A stretch of DNA of 64,000 nucleotides, taken from the NCBI GenBank assembly GCA_014650415.1, contig BMUX01000004.1, forward strand, positions 558,001 to 622,000, in the 5' to 3' direction. The position numbers and the translations under genes were made by a program. Below, piece by piece: positions 7,895 through 16,326 of the stretch (the stretch's first letter is position 1; every line of letters starts with the position of its first letter). A model generated the notes under the pieces. It was given only the letters and a program-made list of their open reading frames with translations, had not been told where the DNA came from and made no database searches. The DNA comes from Streptomyces spiroverticillatus (GTDB taxonomy: Bacteria; Actinomycetota; Actinomycetes; Streptomycetales; Streptomycetaceae).

Positions 7895-8533
7895 CTACAA
7901 CTGATCAGTGAGGTCGGGGCCCCGACCGTCGATTACATCGGGTTCCCCGATTCCGTAGCCTTGGGCCCGACCGAAGTACGTGGCTTCGCCAGGGTCCGCC
8001 TTACCGAGCAAGGCATCGAGCTCCTGCAGGGCACTCGCAAGGCGTGGCGCATTTCGTTCTTGGACTTCTGGGTGAGGGAATCCACTAAAATCGAACCGGC
8101 CCCAGATGTCGTGGAATACAGAAAGATCTGCGGACAGGGACCTTTCATCTGGGTCCACACTGATCCGAACCAGTTCGTACTCACGGTTCTCCGCACCCGT
8201 CGCATCAATCCAGGTACCAAATCCCGAGATAGTTATATTTCCGACCTGGGCTTCCGGAAATCCGATGGGACGACTTTCTCGGATCTGCTGAGCAAGCTTC
8301 TCCACGTCGAACCCACCCCTGAAGTTGAGTTGAGTGGACAGCCCAATGCCCCCAGCCCCGTGGACGTACCACGGCCATTTCAGAGCAGTCGGCTCCAACA
8401 GACCGTGCTCGCGAAGGGGTACAGACATCCGCGCCGCCGTCATCAAAGCCGACTCCAGCCCGGGAGGAGCGAAGTCATCGAGCTCCCATTCCCAGGACGC
8501 ACATTCCCTAGGAGTTCTGAGGAGTTTGGACAT
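7895..8533 (-). CDS. Unrecognised 212-residue protein in the toxin/immunity array
   Basis: I do not recognise this family. It is soluble, with no signal peptide or membrane helix, and moderately acidic. Trp-rich features include WEWELDDF near the start and WPWYVHGAGGIGLS around residue 54. A strong Shine-Dalgarno sequence (AGGAAGG) precedes the ATG at 8533, and it starts 24 bp after the end of the decayed Imm49 gene, as an operon member would. Codon use is noticeably less GC-biased than in the core genes. By position it is a candidate immunity protein for a toxin tip no longer present, but a role cannot be assigned from sequence alone. Confidence 0.6.
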   Translation of the reverse strand: MSKLLRTPRECASWEWELDDFAPPGLESALMTAARMSVPLREHGLLEPTALKWPWYVHGAGGIGLSTQLNFRGGFDVEKLAQQIRESRPIGFPEAQVGNITISGFGTWIDATGAENREYELVRISVDPDERSLSADLSVFHDIWGRFDFSGFPHPEVQERNAPRLASALQELDALLGKADPGEATYFGRAQGYGIGEPDVIDGRGPDLTDQL

Positions 8534-8557
8534 GATGCCTTCCTTACGCTATCGGGC

Positions 8558-9326
8558 TCAGATGTCGATCTCACCCGTCCAGGCGAAGTTCAGCAGCGCC
8601 TTGGAAAAGTGCTCAGAATCGATCTCAATGGGGAAACCGCGGTCCCGGGCCAGTCAGGCCATGGCCAACGGGCCGAGTGCCACGAACCCATCGCTATCCA
8701 TCGCCATGTCGTCGTCGCCCAAACCCCGGTAGGACTTGTGCCACTTGGTCGCGTCCACCAACGCCTGGTTGAACTGGGCATGGTCCCCGCGCAGATAGCA
8801 GATAGCAGATAGCAGATAGCAGATAGCAGCAGAAGAGTTGATCGGCGGATACAGCACCAGCGACATCAGAGTCTGACCGGCATGCACGGCGGAGTCCGGG
8901 CAGGTGCCGTCCACGGCGACAACCAGCTGAGTGCTCATCCCTTCATTGCCCAGCCAGGAAGGCTGGAGAACCGGCGTATACGCGAAGCTGAGGCCCAGAG
9001 GCGGGAAGTTGCCATTCCTCCTCCTTGATCCGGCACGTCACCATGCTGCCCTCGGGCGCCGTAGCCATGGCGAACCGAGCGGAGCCCCGCTGCATGGCGG
9101 TGCCCCAGGCTTCCCAAGACTCGAGCTCCTCGGCATCCGGGTCCAGCTCGCAGCTCGTCTCGGCCACGATCAGCGTGGTATCGAGCACACGCCCATGGGA
9201 AATTTCCGACCGCTCGATATCCTCCAGAAGGTCGTCAGCATTACTCGCAAGTGCTTCCACACCTGCTGCCGTTCTGATGCCGCGCACCAAGCTCGCGGGG
9301 TATTCATGCCGGGAGCTTGAATCAAT
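8558..9326 (-). pseudogene. Decayed Imm49-type immunity gene
   Basis: Aligning by eye with the two intact Imm49 genes shows four lesions. (1) Homology begins at 9326 (frame reading ...SRHEYPASLVRGIR) with an ATT where the start should be, although a strong GAGGAG lies just upstream; the first in-frame start is GTG at 9290. (2) The frame is lost around 8940, after SPAFLAGQ. (3) The central part that in the paralogues reads ERL...DEYIY.WV..LQ.YW is deleted. (4) A TGA replaces the Cys codon in GPLAMA-C-LA. The tail GEIDI then stop ends at 8558. A heptanucleotide repeat lies inside it. Confidence 0.85.
8793..8827. repeat. Five tandem copies of the heptanucleotide AGATAGC
   Basis: A perfect 7-bp x 5 array inside the decayed Imm49 gene, encoding ICYLLSA-ICYL in place of the LFYHFVRRD-like segment of the paralogue. 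Seven is not a multiple of three, so gain or loss of one copy shifts the frame. Confidence 0.9.
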
Positions 9327-9334
9327 TTACCTCC

Positions 9335-10198
9335 TCAGGTGGGAAATTCGCCGAGCCAGCTTCGCTGGAGGAGGTGCTTGGGAATGTATTCGGACTCGAC
9401 GTTGACCGGGAGCTCTCCGTCGTAGGCCAGGCAAGCCACGGCCAGCGGACCCAGGGCGATGCTGCCCCGTCGATCCGATGCCCGGTCCTCGTTGAGGGTC
9501 CAGTACATCCTGTGCAGCTTCAACGCCTCTTCCAGCGCGGGGCCGAAGCCCTCAACGTCCCTGCGGACAAAGTGGTAGAAGAGGTTGATCGGCGGATAGA
9601 GGATCCCCTGCAACAGGTCCCGCGGAGCAATCTGCGCCACCGACGGATCCGACATCTCCAAAGCGGCCGTGAGCTTCTCCACCAGACCCGGCCGACGCAG
9701 CCAGTAGGTCTGCAGGACATCCACCCAGTGGTAGATGTACTCGTCGTACTCCCCCTCCGGGGCACGCAACCGCTCCAGCGGAATCTCGCACAACTGAGTC
9801 ATCCGCTCCTGCTCACGGCAAATCACGGCCAGCCAGAACGCCGTCAGCCAACTCCCGGCGCTCGCGGTGGACAGCGGCCCGACGGCGGGAAGACTCCGCA
9901 CCTCTTCGCCGATGCGGCACTCGACGGCACCCTCACTGACTCCGGTCACCGCGAAGAACGCAGAACCGGCCTGCATCGCCTTGACCACCGCCTCCCACGT
10001 CTCGGCCTTCGCCGCACGCGGATCGATGACACTGTGGGCATACATGGACAGGACCGCGGTGTCGAACACCGAGTCGATCGTGGCAGTCGACCCCGCAAGG
10101 CGACCGATCTCCCAGGCAAGGTAGTCGTCCAGCTGCGTCACGTACTCATGGACGTCGGGCCCTGTCGGCAGATCGTGCCGGGCAATCACTACGGTCAC
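9335..10198 (-). CDS. Imm49-type immunity protein (orphan cassette)
   Basis: A 287-residue all-alpha-looking protein, co-linear with the Imm49-type protein at 12248-13117. Shared blocks are ARHD(L/F)P near the start, ETWEA...AMQ.GSA, DEYIY.WV..LQ.YW.RR, the YPP motif before LF, and a conserved tail L(D)..G.(I/V)ALGPLA.AC.A. In the family these proteins neutralise nuclease tips of polymorphic toxins. GTG start at 10198 overlaps the stop of the orphan toxin tip (GTGA), which marks it as that tip's partner. Unlike its decayed neighbours its frame is fully open. Confidence 0.82.
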   Translation of the reverse strand: MTVVIARHDLPTGPDVHEYVTQLDDYLAWEIGRLAGSTATIDSVFDTAVLSMYAHSVIDPRAAKAETWEAVVKAMQAGSAFFAVTGVSEGAVECRIGEEVRSLPAVGPLSTASAGSWLTAFWLAVICREQERMTQLCEIPLERLRAPEGEYDEYIYHWVDVLQTYWLRRPGLVEKLTAALEMSDPSVAQIAPRDLLQGILYPPINLFYHFVRRDVEGFGPALEEALKLHRMYWTLNEDRASDRRGSIALGPLAVACLAYDGELPVNVESEYIPKHLLQRSWLGEFPT

Positions 10199-11902
10199 GG
10201 AAGAGTTCCCTTGCTGATGTCGAACCGGCGGTATCGCAGACCAGTGTACGTACCTGCGTTCTTCTCACCCTTGACAACTATGTATTCCAACTTCTTTGCT
10301 TCAATTGCCTCTTCCAAGGCCTTCAGCGCCTTGAACTCACCGCGCTCCTTCAGGCACCGCCGAATGTCGTCGAAATATTCACGGCTGCCCTGAGATGCCC
10401 GCCTGCCGTCCGCCAGGTTTCGGGCACCGAGTTCCGTACGGAAATTGCTCTTCGCCTCGATGACGACAACTCGACCGTCTTTGTGTGCCCACATCTGATC
10501 GAACTGGTCATTCCCGTTCCTCGGGCCGATGAGTGGCTGTCGCTCGAAGTCCGGGTATCGTTCGGCGACAAAATGGTGCTCGGCCGCCTTCTCCCCAAAT
10601 TCTTCGGTCAGCTCTCCCATCTGGGTGTGGGATTCCTTGTACGTTCCCTTGGCCTCTCCCCAGAGTCCGGCCGATTCGGGGGTGCTCAGAGCATCGTGGG
10701 ATTTCCCGGCATCGGCCTTCCATTCCTCGACGATTTTGTCCCACTGGATGGCGAAGTGACGTGCCTGCGCGGCCTCGTCCAGCACCTTGTACCTGGCGGG
10801 GTCCGTCACCGTCCGCTCACCCATGGAGATGTAGTCCGCGTCGAGGTAGTGCGGCTTGGGTGGCGGTGGAACCTTGTGAGCGAGGACCCACGGGCTGTTC
10901 TCCGTCAGCCGGGTGAGCTGAGGCCCGGTGACACGGCTCAACTCGGCGACTCCGCACGCCCCGGGGGCTACGTCCCCGACCACTCGCCCCACATGGGCCA
11001 CGACGCCCCGTCCGGCCCCGACAACACTCCGGGCCGCGGCCCCGGCGATACCGGAGCACGCGGTGGTGCCCGCGATCTCACGGGGGGCGGCATGTTGTCG
11101 CCCAGCCGTACCACGTCGTCGAGTTGGCTGCTGCCCCCGGGAACGGCGCGCGTGGTGTCCGCGCCGACCGAGACGAGGACGGGCTCGGCAGCGGGGACCT
11201 CCGCGCGGGACGTGTCGACGGAGGGCTCCGTGCGGGAGGGGGCTGCGGGGGTCTCCGCTCGCGCAGCCGCGCTGTCGACGGTGTCGACAGGGGCGTTCTT
11301 GGCCTCGGCGAGGACTTCACCCCTGCCCGTGATGATGTCCCCGTTGGGGGTCAGGTAGGCGTCCGAGTTGGGGTCCTTGATGGAACCGGCCGGGACCGCG
11401 TCGTCCGTGAGGGTGTACGTGCCGTTGGGCTGTTCGACGGCGCCCTTGGGGGGTGTCGCGTCGGCGGGGAGGGTGACCGTGCCGTCGGCGTTGCGGAGGG
11501 TGCCTTCGGGGAGTTCGATGACGCCCGGCGGGAGGGCGGCGTCGGCGCGGCCCAGGTCCTTGAAGCCCGCGAAGAGGTCGCGGATCTTGGTGCCGCCGTA
11601 GACCCCCGCCTTGAAGACGTACGTGGCGGGGTCGATGATGCGGCCCGCCTTGCCCGCGACGGAGAGGGCCTTGGCGACCGCGCCCGCCTTGCCCGCCCCG
11701 CTCACGCCCGCACCCACGCCGCCGGTGAAGACCGTGGTGACCACGTTGAAGGTGACCGCGCCCGCCGCGCGTCCGGGGTTCGAACCCCACTGGTCCCAGG
11801 CGACCAGGGCCTTGCCGGTCTCCTTCAGCGCGGTCTGCGAGTCCATCAGCCACTTGCGGGTCGCATCGCCGCCGACCAGGGCCGGGACGATCGCGCCGGC
11901 CG
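10195..11902 (-). pseudogene. Orphan polymorphic-toxin C-terminal cassette (broken toxin gene)
   Basis: The distal part codes a nuclease tip of about 200 residues with a PD-(D/E)XK-type core (DQMWAHKDGRVVVIEAK) and a tail, REYFDDIRRC...KLEYIVVKGEKNAGTYTG, clearly related to the tip of the full-length toxin upstream. The proximal part (11375-11902) is near-identical to its pre-toxin segment. N-terminal secretion sequences are missing and replaced by an IS701 transposase fragment at 11903. Between the two parts, 10936-11091 lies inverted. The proximal frame (stop at 10968) and the tip frame (open from 11001) are different, so no single product can be made. It looks like a silent tip store or a decaying displaced tip. 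The tip is directly followed by its own Imm49 gene. Confidence 0.8.
10936..11091 (+). other. Toxin linker segment in inverted orientation
   Basis: On the plus strand this reads AQLGDSARPGGYVPDHSPH, MGHDAPSG and PGDTGARGGARDLTGGG. The full-length toxin, which is read on the minus strand, has QLGDTARTGGNVPDHPPR, MGHDGT and SPGDTLTRGGARDLAGNG in the same order. The similarity is also visible at DNA level. The segment is therefore opposite to the gene remnants on both sides of it. Confidence 0.8.
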
Positions 11903-11903
11903 G
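11375..11903. repeat. 529-bp direct repeat, copy in orphan cassette
   Basis: Matches 14611-15139 at a constant offset of 3,236 bp with only a few base differences (for example a single change near 11641 and one near 11860). It codes the pre-toxin segment of the toxin and ends at CCGGCCGG, where the IS701 fragment begins. Confidence 0.9.
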
Positions 11904-12138
11904 CGTCCCACACCGACCCGTTCAGCAGCCACTGCATCCGGTCCGGCGTTGCGTGCCCGGCCCGCTCGGCCAGCGTCCAGCCGTTCTTCTTCGGCAGCTG
12001 CGCCAGCAGCCCCTCGATGAACTGCGTGAACACCAGCCGAGGTTCCGGCCGGTTGAACAAGAACCCCAACGAGCCGGCCAGCCCCGCCAGTTCCTCACGC
12101 CACTCGGCTATCAGCTCAGCCGTCACATCCCGCATCAA
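11904..12138 (-). mobile_element. IS701-type transposase, 5' remnant
   Basis: Minus-strand codons from 12138 give MMRDVTAELIAEWREEL..., then RPEPR, a GLL segment, PKKNGWTLAERAG, PDRMQWLLN and WDA. This is the characteristic N-terminus of IS701-family DDE transposases. After WDA (11904) the sequence switches into toxin pre-tip sequence. Only about 78 of the family's roughly 400 residues remain, so it cannot transpose. Upstream of its start, 12139-12191 may hold the IS end; the neighbouring TetR tail begins at 12192. Confidence 0.8.
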
Positions 12139-12191
12139 GCCCGGTCAACGACACCCCCGGGACAACGTCACAAGATCTCCGGCTGTAGTAC

Positions 12192-12230
12192 TTGGAGGCC
12201 GTGATCGACGGGCTCCTCGCCCGGGTCTGA
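12192..12230 (+). pseudogene. TetR gene 3' tail remnant
   Basis: Plus-strand codons read LEAVIDGLLARV then stop, against LEAVINGLLAEFR then stop for the TetR gene ending at 7627. Both tails lie just before a copy of the 177-bp repeat. It is a remnant of only 12 codons. Confidence 0.65.
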
Positions 12231-12244
12231 GGGCGGATGCGAAT

Positions 12245-12421
12245 CCGCTAGGCGTCGACCTCGCCCACCCAGCCGAATTCCAGCAGCCCCTTGGGCAGGT
12301 ACTCGGAATTCACTTCGACGGGGAAGTCATTGTCGTGGGCCATGCAGGCGAGGGCGAGCGGGCCGAGGGCCACCAGTCCGTCGCTGTCGAGAGAGCGCGC
12401 CTCGTCACTCGTCCAATACTG
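12245..12421. repeat. 177-bp direct repeat, right copy
   Basis: Right partner of 7621-7797. Here it forms the natural 3' end of the intact Imm49-type gene 12248-13117. Confidence 0.9.
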
Positions 12422-13117
12422 CTTGTGCCACGTGAGCGACTCGGACAAAAGGGTAGTGAACTGCTCCGTCTCCCCGCGGTTGAAGAGCTGAAACAATTCC
12501 AGCGGCGGATACGCGATCTTCAACAGCAGGTCCGCGTCGGCGTACCGCGCAGCTGCGGGTTCGGTTCCCTCAACTGCCGTGACCAGCTTGCCCCACATTT
12601 CATCGGAACGACGGAACCAGTAACTCTGGAGGGCTTCCACCCAGGCATAGATGTACTCGTCGAAAACGGCACCCGAATCCCGGAGGAGTTCCACCGGAAC
12701 ACGCATCAGCCGGTCGAGGCGTTCATTTTCCCGGCAAACGGTGGCCAGGTAGACGGACGTCACCCACGCTCCCGCATGGGTATAGCCCGTCGGTCCGGTG
12801 GAAGGAAGAGTCTGTTCCTCTCCGTTGACCCCGATTCGGCACGTGACGCTGCTCTCCGTGGAAACGGCCGCGTCGAACAGCGCGGAGCCGACCTGCATCG
12901 CCGTGATCCACGCCTCCCACGTCTCGAACTTCTCCACCTCGGGATCGACGGCGCACCGCAGTTTGGCGACCGTCAACGTGCTGGCCAGCGCCCGGGAGCG
13001 CGACATCTCGGACTCGCCGAGCCGGTCGATGATCCGGCGGACGCTCTGCGTGAGCCCAGCGAGGTCCGCACTCCCGGCTTCCGCAGGAAAGTCGTGACGA
13101 GGAACGCTCGTTACCAC
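12248..13117 (-). CDS. Imm49-type immunity protein for the full-length toxin
   Basis: A 289-residue soluble protein, paralogous to the product of 9335-10198. Shared blocks are PRHDFP, FETWEAWITAMQVGSA, FDEYIYAWVEALQSYWFRR, YPPLELF and LDSDGLVALGPLALACMAH. It begins with GTG at 13117, only 12 bp after the toxin stop, behind GAGGAGA. This spacing is the usual toxin-immunity arrangement, so its inferred job is to bind and block the nuclease tip of the toxin at 13130-15916 in the producing cell. The open frame and good ribosome binding site suggest it is functional. Confidence 0.85.
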   Translation of the reverse strand: MVTSVPRHDFPAEAGSADLAGLTQSVRRIIDRLGESEMSRSRALASTLTVAKLRCAVDPEVEKFETWEAWITAMQVGSALFDAAVSTESSVTCRIGVNGEEQTLPSTGPTGYTHAGAWVTSVYLATVCRENERLDRLMRVPVELLRDSGAVFDEYIYAWVEALQSYWFRRSDEMWGKLVTAVEGTEPAAARYADADLLLKIAYPPLELFQLFNRGETEQFTTLLSESLTWHKQYWTSDEARSLDSDGLVALGPLALACMAHDNDFPVEVNSEYLPKGLLEFGWVGEVDA

Positions 13118-13129
13118 TGACTGTCTCCT

Positions 13130-15916
13130 CTAGTAGATCTTGAGATGGTCCAGCACGGCACCATCGTACGATCCGTTCTTTTCCCTGGCCGTGACCAGGA
13201 CGTACTTCACCCTTTTGTTCTCCAGCGCGTCAAAGAGGTCATCCGCCAGGAGCCTTTCCGCGCCGCCCCGGTCCCACATCTTCTGGAAAATCGTCTGGAG
13301 GTAGGGATGGGTGCCCTGTTGCACCATCATGCCAGCCGCCGGACCGGCACCGTGGCGGGGAGGATTCAGCGTCGCGGCCGGCCCCTTCTCCTCGACGACC
13401 AGATAACTTCCGTCGGATTTCAGTTTGTACAGCGCGTCCAGGGCGTCGGCACCGTTGGCCGTCTTGGGGAGGTCAATCCATTCCGCGTCCTTGAACAACG
13501 TGGGAATGGCATGGAGCCTGGCCGCTCCCTCACCCAGCCTTTCGGCGTGCTGACTGTTGTTCGGGGTGTCCTTGAAATGCTCGACGTAATCCTCGCGCGC
13601 GGACACGAGATCACTGTGCGCCGCCGCCGGAGGATTCTCCGACTTGAGGGCGAGCTCGGCATTGGTGAGTTCGAGGCTCAACCGCCGCCCCTTCGCAAGC
13701 TCATGCAGCTTGGGGAGGTGGCGGGCATCTGCGGTGCTCGGCGCGAGCGGCTTCCGGTCGTACTTGAATTCGGTGGGTCCGTGCGGAATCTCGGACTTGG
13801 CCACGAAGGTCCCGTCGTCCAGCTTCCGCAGGATGGGGAGATGGACGCCGTCGACCTTCGCCTGCCGGGACACCCGGTGACCGTCCGTGTGATAGTGCGC
13901 CCGCCGCCACGCCGGATCGTTGTTGGCCAGCCACACGTGCTTGTCCTGAAGCGCCTTGAGCTCGGCCGGAGTCAGCCTTCGCTCCGCGGTGCCACTGCGG
14001 TCCCCCGTCGCGGCGCCGTCGTCCGGCTGGTTCTCGGCGTTCCGGGACAGGTCCGCGGCACCGTCCGGTGCGGCGTCGTCCGCGCGGCTCAGATCGTCCG
14101 GGTACCCGCCGCCGGGACCACCGCCGCCCGGGCCGTCGCCGTGCGGCCCGCCGGGAGCGTCGGGGCCGGTGGCCCCGCCACGGGGCAGATCGCCGGCGCC
14201 GTTGCCCGCGAGATCGCGGGCTCCTCCCCTGGTGAGGGTGTCGCCCGGGGAGGTGCCTCCCGTGCCTCCCCCGCCGCCGGTGCCGTCATGCCCCATGCGG
14301 GGCGGGTGGTCGGGCACGTTGCCGCCCGTACGCGCCGTGTCGCCGAGCTGCCCACTGCCCTCGGGGACGGCGCGCGTCGTGTCCGCGCCGACCGAGACCA
14401 GTACGCGCTCGGGATCGGGCACCTCCGGGGCATCCGCGCGCGCCGTGTCGCCGGTCGGCTCCGTACGGGAGGTCGCGGCAGGGGTGTCCGTGCGCGTCGC
14501 CGCGTTGTCGACGACGTCGACGGGGGCGTTCTCTGCCTCGGAGAGGACCTCGCCCTTGCCGTTGACGACGTCGCCCTTGGGGGTCAGGTAGGCGTCGGAG
14601 CCGTCGGTGGCCTTGATGGAACCGGCCGGGACCGCGTCGTCCGTGAGGGTGTACGTGCCGTTGGGCTGTTCGACGGCGCCCTTGGGGGGTGTCGCGTCGG
14701 CGGGGAGGGTGACCGTGCCGTCGGCGTTGCGGAGGGTGCCTTCGGGGAGTTCGATGACGCCCGGCGGGAGGGCGGCGTCGGCGCGGCCCAGGTCCTTGAA
14801 GCCCGCGAAGAGGTCGCGGATCTTGGTGCCGCCGTAGACCCCCGCCTTGAAGACGTACGTGGCGGGGTCGATGATGCGGCCGGCCTTGCCCGCGACGGAG
14901 AGGGCCTTGGCGACCGCGCCCGCCTTGCCCGCCCCGCTCACGCCCGCGCCCACGCCGCCGGTGAAGACCGTGGTGACCACGTTGAAGGTGACCGCGCCCG
15001 CCGCGCGTCCGGGGTTCGAACCCCACTGGTCCCAGGCGACCAGGGCCTTGCCGGTCTCCTTCAGCGCGGTCTGCGAGTCCATCAGCCACTTGCGGGTCGT
15101 GTCGCCGCCGACCAGGGCCGGGACGATCGCACCGGCCGGGACCACGATCATGGCGATACCGGTGGCCAGTTTGGCCAGGCCGGTCCAGGCCTCGCCCGCC
15201 TTGTCCCAGCCGTCCACGCCGACCAGGGTGCCCAGACCCTTGACGGTGCCCCAGACGCCGTCGACGACGACACCGGTGGCGAAGTCCGCGACGTACTCGT
15301 AGGACTGGTACCAGCGGACGGACTCGACGACCGGGTCGCCCCAGGGAAGCCCCTTGGCGCCCTTCAGGTCGTCGGCCCGGTAGCCGTACAGATGGTCGCT
15401 CTTGGAGCCGTCGTTGAGCTTGTACGTCTCGCCGCCGACCAGATTGACGATCTTGGAGTGGCACTCGATCTCGGCGGTCCAGAACGCTTCGAGGGTGCGG
15501 GCGATCTCGTCGCGCCGGTCGTTGTTCTCCTCGACCTTGTCGCCGTCCTCGCGCCAGGTGTCGTCGGCCGCCGCCGCGTTGGCGAACGCCTGGGCGTCGG
15601 CCTTGAGCTCGGCCAGGCGCTTGGCCAGCGGCCGTACCGCGGTGGCGTACGTGTCCAGGGCGTCGGCGACGGTGCCCAGGTCGGTGCCGATGTCGTGGGC
15701 GGTGGTGGAGACCGGCGCGGTGGTGGCGAACAGCCGGTCCGCCTCGGGGGCCTGGTAGTAGGCGGACAGCCCCTGGAAGGCGGTGTGCGTGCTCTTGCCC
15801 TGGGCGGCCAGCTGCGTGCCGTCCTTGCGCAGGGCGGTGACCTGGCGTTCCAGGGTGGCCAGGTTTCCGGTGAACTGCGGGATGCCGGACGGGGAGACGG
15901 GAGTGGAGTCGCTCAC
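13130..15916 (-). CDS. ESX-secreted polymorphic toxin with C-terminal PD-(D/E)XK nuclease tip
   Basis: 928 residues. Residues 1-about 130 are helical and WXG/LXG-like (LATLERQVTALRKDG, then LAKRLAELKADAQAF), fitting type VII export. A hydrophobic Ala/Gly region follows (about 235-335), then a pre-toxin part with PPGVIELPEGTLRNADGTV repeats of the PxG type, a Gly/Asp/Pro-rich linker (about 510-640) and a tip from about residue 650. The tip has the Asp...Glu-x-Lys core (SDGSYLVVEEKG, about residue 840) and a C-terminal strand pair (VKYVLVTAREKNGSYDG). GTG start at 15916 overlaps the stop of the DUF6507-like gene (GTGA). The immunity gene follows after 12 bp. The tip is inferred to cleave DNA or RNA of competitors; which nucleic acid cannot be told. 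Confidence 0.85.
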   Translation of the reverse strand: MSDSTPVSPSGIPQFTGNLATLERQVTALRKDGTQLAAQGKSTHTAFQGLSAYYQAPEADRLFATTAPVSTTAHDIGTDLGTVADALDTYATAVRPLAKRLAELKADAQAFANAAAADDTWREDGDKVEENNDRRDEIARTLEAFWTAEIECHSKIVNLVGGETYKLNDGSKSDHLYGYRADDLKGAKGLPWGDPVVESVRWYQSYEYVADFATGVVVDGVWGTVKGLGTLVGVDGWDKAGEAWTGLAKLATGIAMIVVPAGAIVPALVGGDTTRKWLMDSQTALKETGKALVAWDQWGSNPGRAAGAVTFNVVTTVFTGGVGAGVSGAGKAGAVAKALSVAGKAGRIIDPATYVFKAGVYGGTKIRDLFAGFKDLGRADAALPPGVIELPEGTLRNADGTVTLPADATPPKGAVEQPNGTYTLTDDAVPAGSIKATDGSDAYLTPKGDVVNGKGEVLSEAENAPVDVVDNAATRTDTPAATSRTEPTGDTARADAPEVPDPERVLVSVGADTTRAVPEGSGQLGDTARTGGNVPDHPPRMGHDGTGGGGGTGGTSPGDTLTRGGARDLAGNGAGDLPRGGATGPDAPGGPHGDGPGGGGPGGGYPDDLSRADDAAPDGAADLSRNAENQPDDGAATGDRSGTAERRLTPAELKALQDKHVWLANNDPAWRRAHYHTDGHRVSRQAKVDGVHLPILRKLDDGTFVAKSEIPHGPTEFKYDRKPLAPSTADARHLPKLHELAKGRRLSLELTNAELALKSENPPAAAHSDLVSAREDYVEHFKDTPNNSQHAERLGEGAARLHAIPTLFKDAEWIDLPKTANGADALDALYKLKSDGSYLVVEEKGPAATLNPPRHGAGPAAGMMVQQGTHPYLQTIFQKMWDRGGAERLLADDLFDALENKRVKYVLVTAREKNGSYDGAVLDHLKIY
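14611..15139. repeat. 529-bp direct repeat, copy in full-length toxin
   Basis: Partner of 11375-11903. It covers the pre-toxin segment just upstream of the variable linker and tip, which is where tip-swapping recombination would be expected to act. Confidence 0.9.
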
Positions 15917-16326
15917 TTCGCGGCGTCCTTCCGGGCCTTGTCCAGTGCGGCCTGCACGTCCGGGTCGTCGAACGCCTCGCGCTGCTTGGTCGCGGCCATC
16001 TGCAACTGCCCCTGGTTGTACGCCTGGGTGGCCTGGAGCGCGCCGGCGATGGAGTCCTGGGAGCGCAGTGCCAGGTAGAAGAAGTCCTTCTGGCGTTTGG
16101 CCATGAACTCGTTCAGGCCCGACGCCACCAGACCGCTCGCGGCCTGCTGCCCCGGGGCGGCCTTCTCGCCCGGGAGCGCGTCCTCCCGCACGGTCCCGGC
16201 GGCCTGGCCCGCCTCTTCCATCGCCGTACCGATCGCCACGCTCGTCCTGCCCATCGACTCGGCGGCCTTACGGGTGTTCTCCAGCACCGTCTGCACACCC
16301 GAGGGCTTGATGTCCCACGCCGTCAT
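15913..16326 (-). CDS. Small helical ESX-associated protein (DUF6507-like)
   Basis: 137 residues, predicted mostly alpha-helical, starting MTAWDIKPSGVQTVLENTRK. The family, which I recall as DUF6507, sits next to type VII toxins in Streptomyces. The region after residue 70 (LNEFMAKRQKDFFYLALRSQD) resembles the hydrophobic face of WXG100-like proteins. ATG at 16326 was chosen because a longer upstream extension would be Arg-rich shadow sequence. It overlaps the toxin start by 4 bp (GTGA), so it is probably a dedicated co-secreted partner or chaperone of the toxin's N-terminal helical domain. That role is inferred from position. Confidence 0.75.
   Translation of the reverse strand: MTAWDIKPSGVQTVLENTRKAAESMGRTSVAIGTAMEEAGQAAGTVREDALPGEKAAPGQQAASGLVASGLNEFMAKRQKDFFYLALRSQDSIAGALQATQAYNQGQLQMAATKQREAFDDPDVQAALDKARKDAAK

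Noticed and set aside
8654..8938. Apparent small gene MSTQLVVAVDGTCPDS...
   Set aside because: It is the distal half of the decayed Imm49 gene, read after a frame loss, and ends at a nonsense codon inside the conserved tail.
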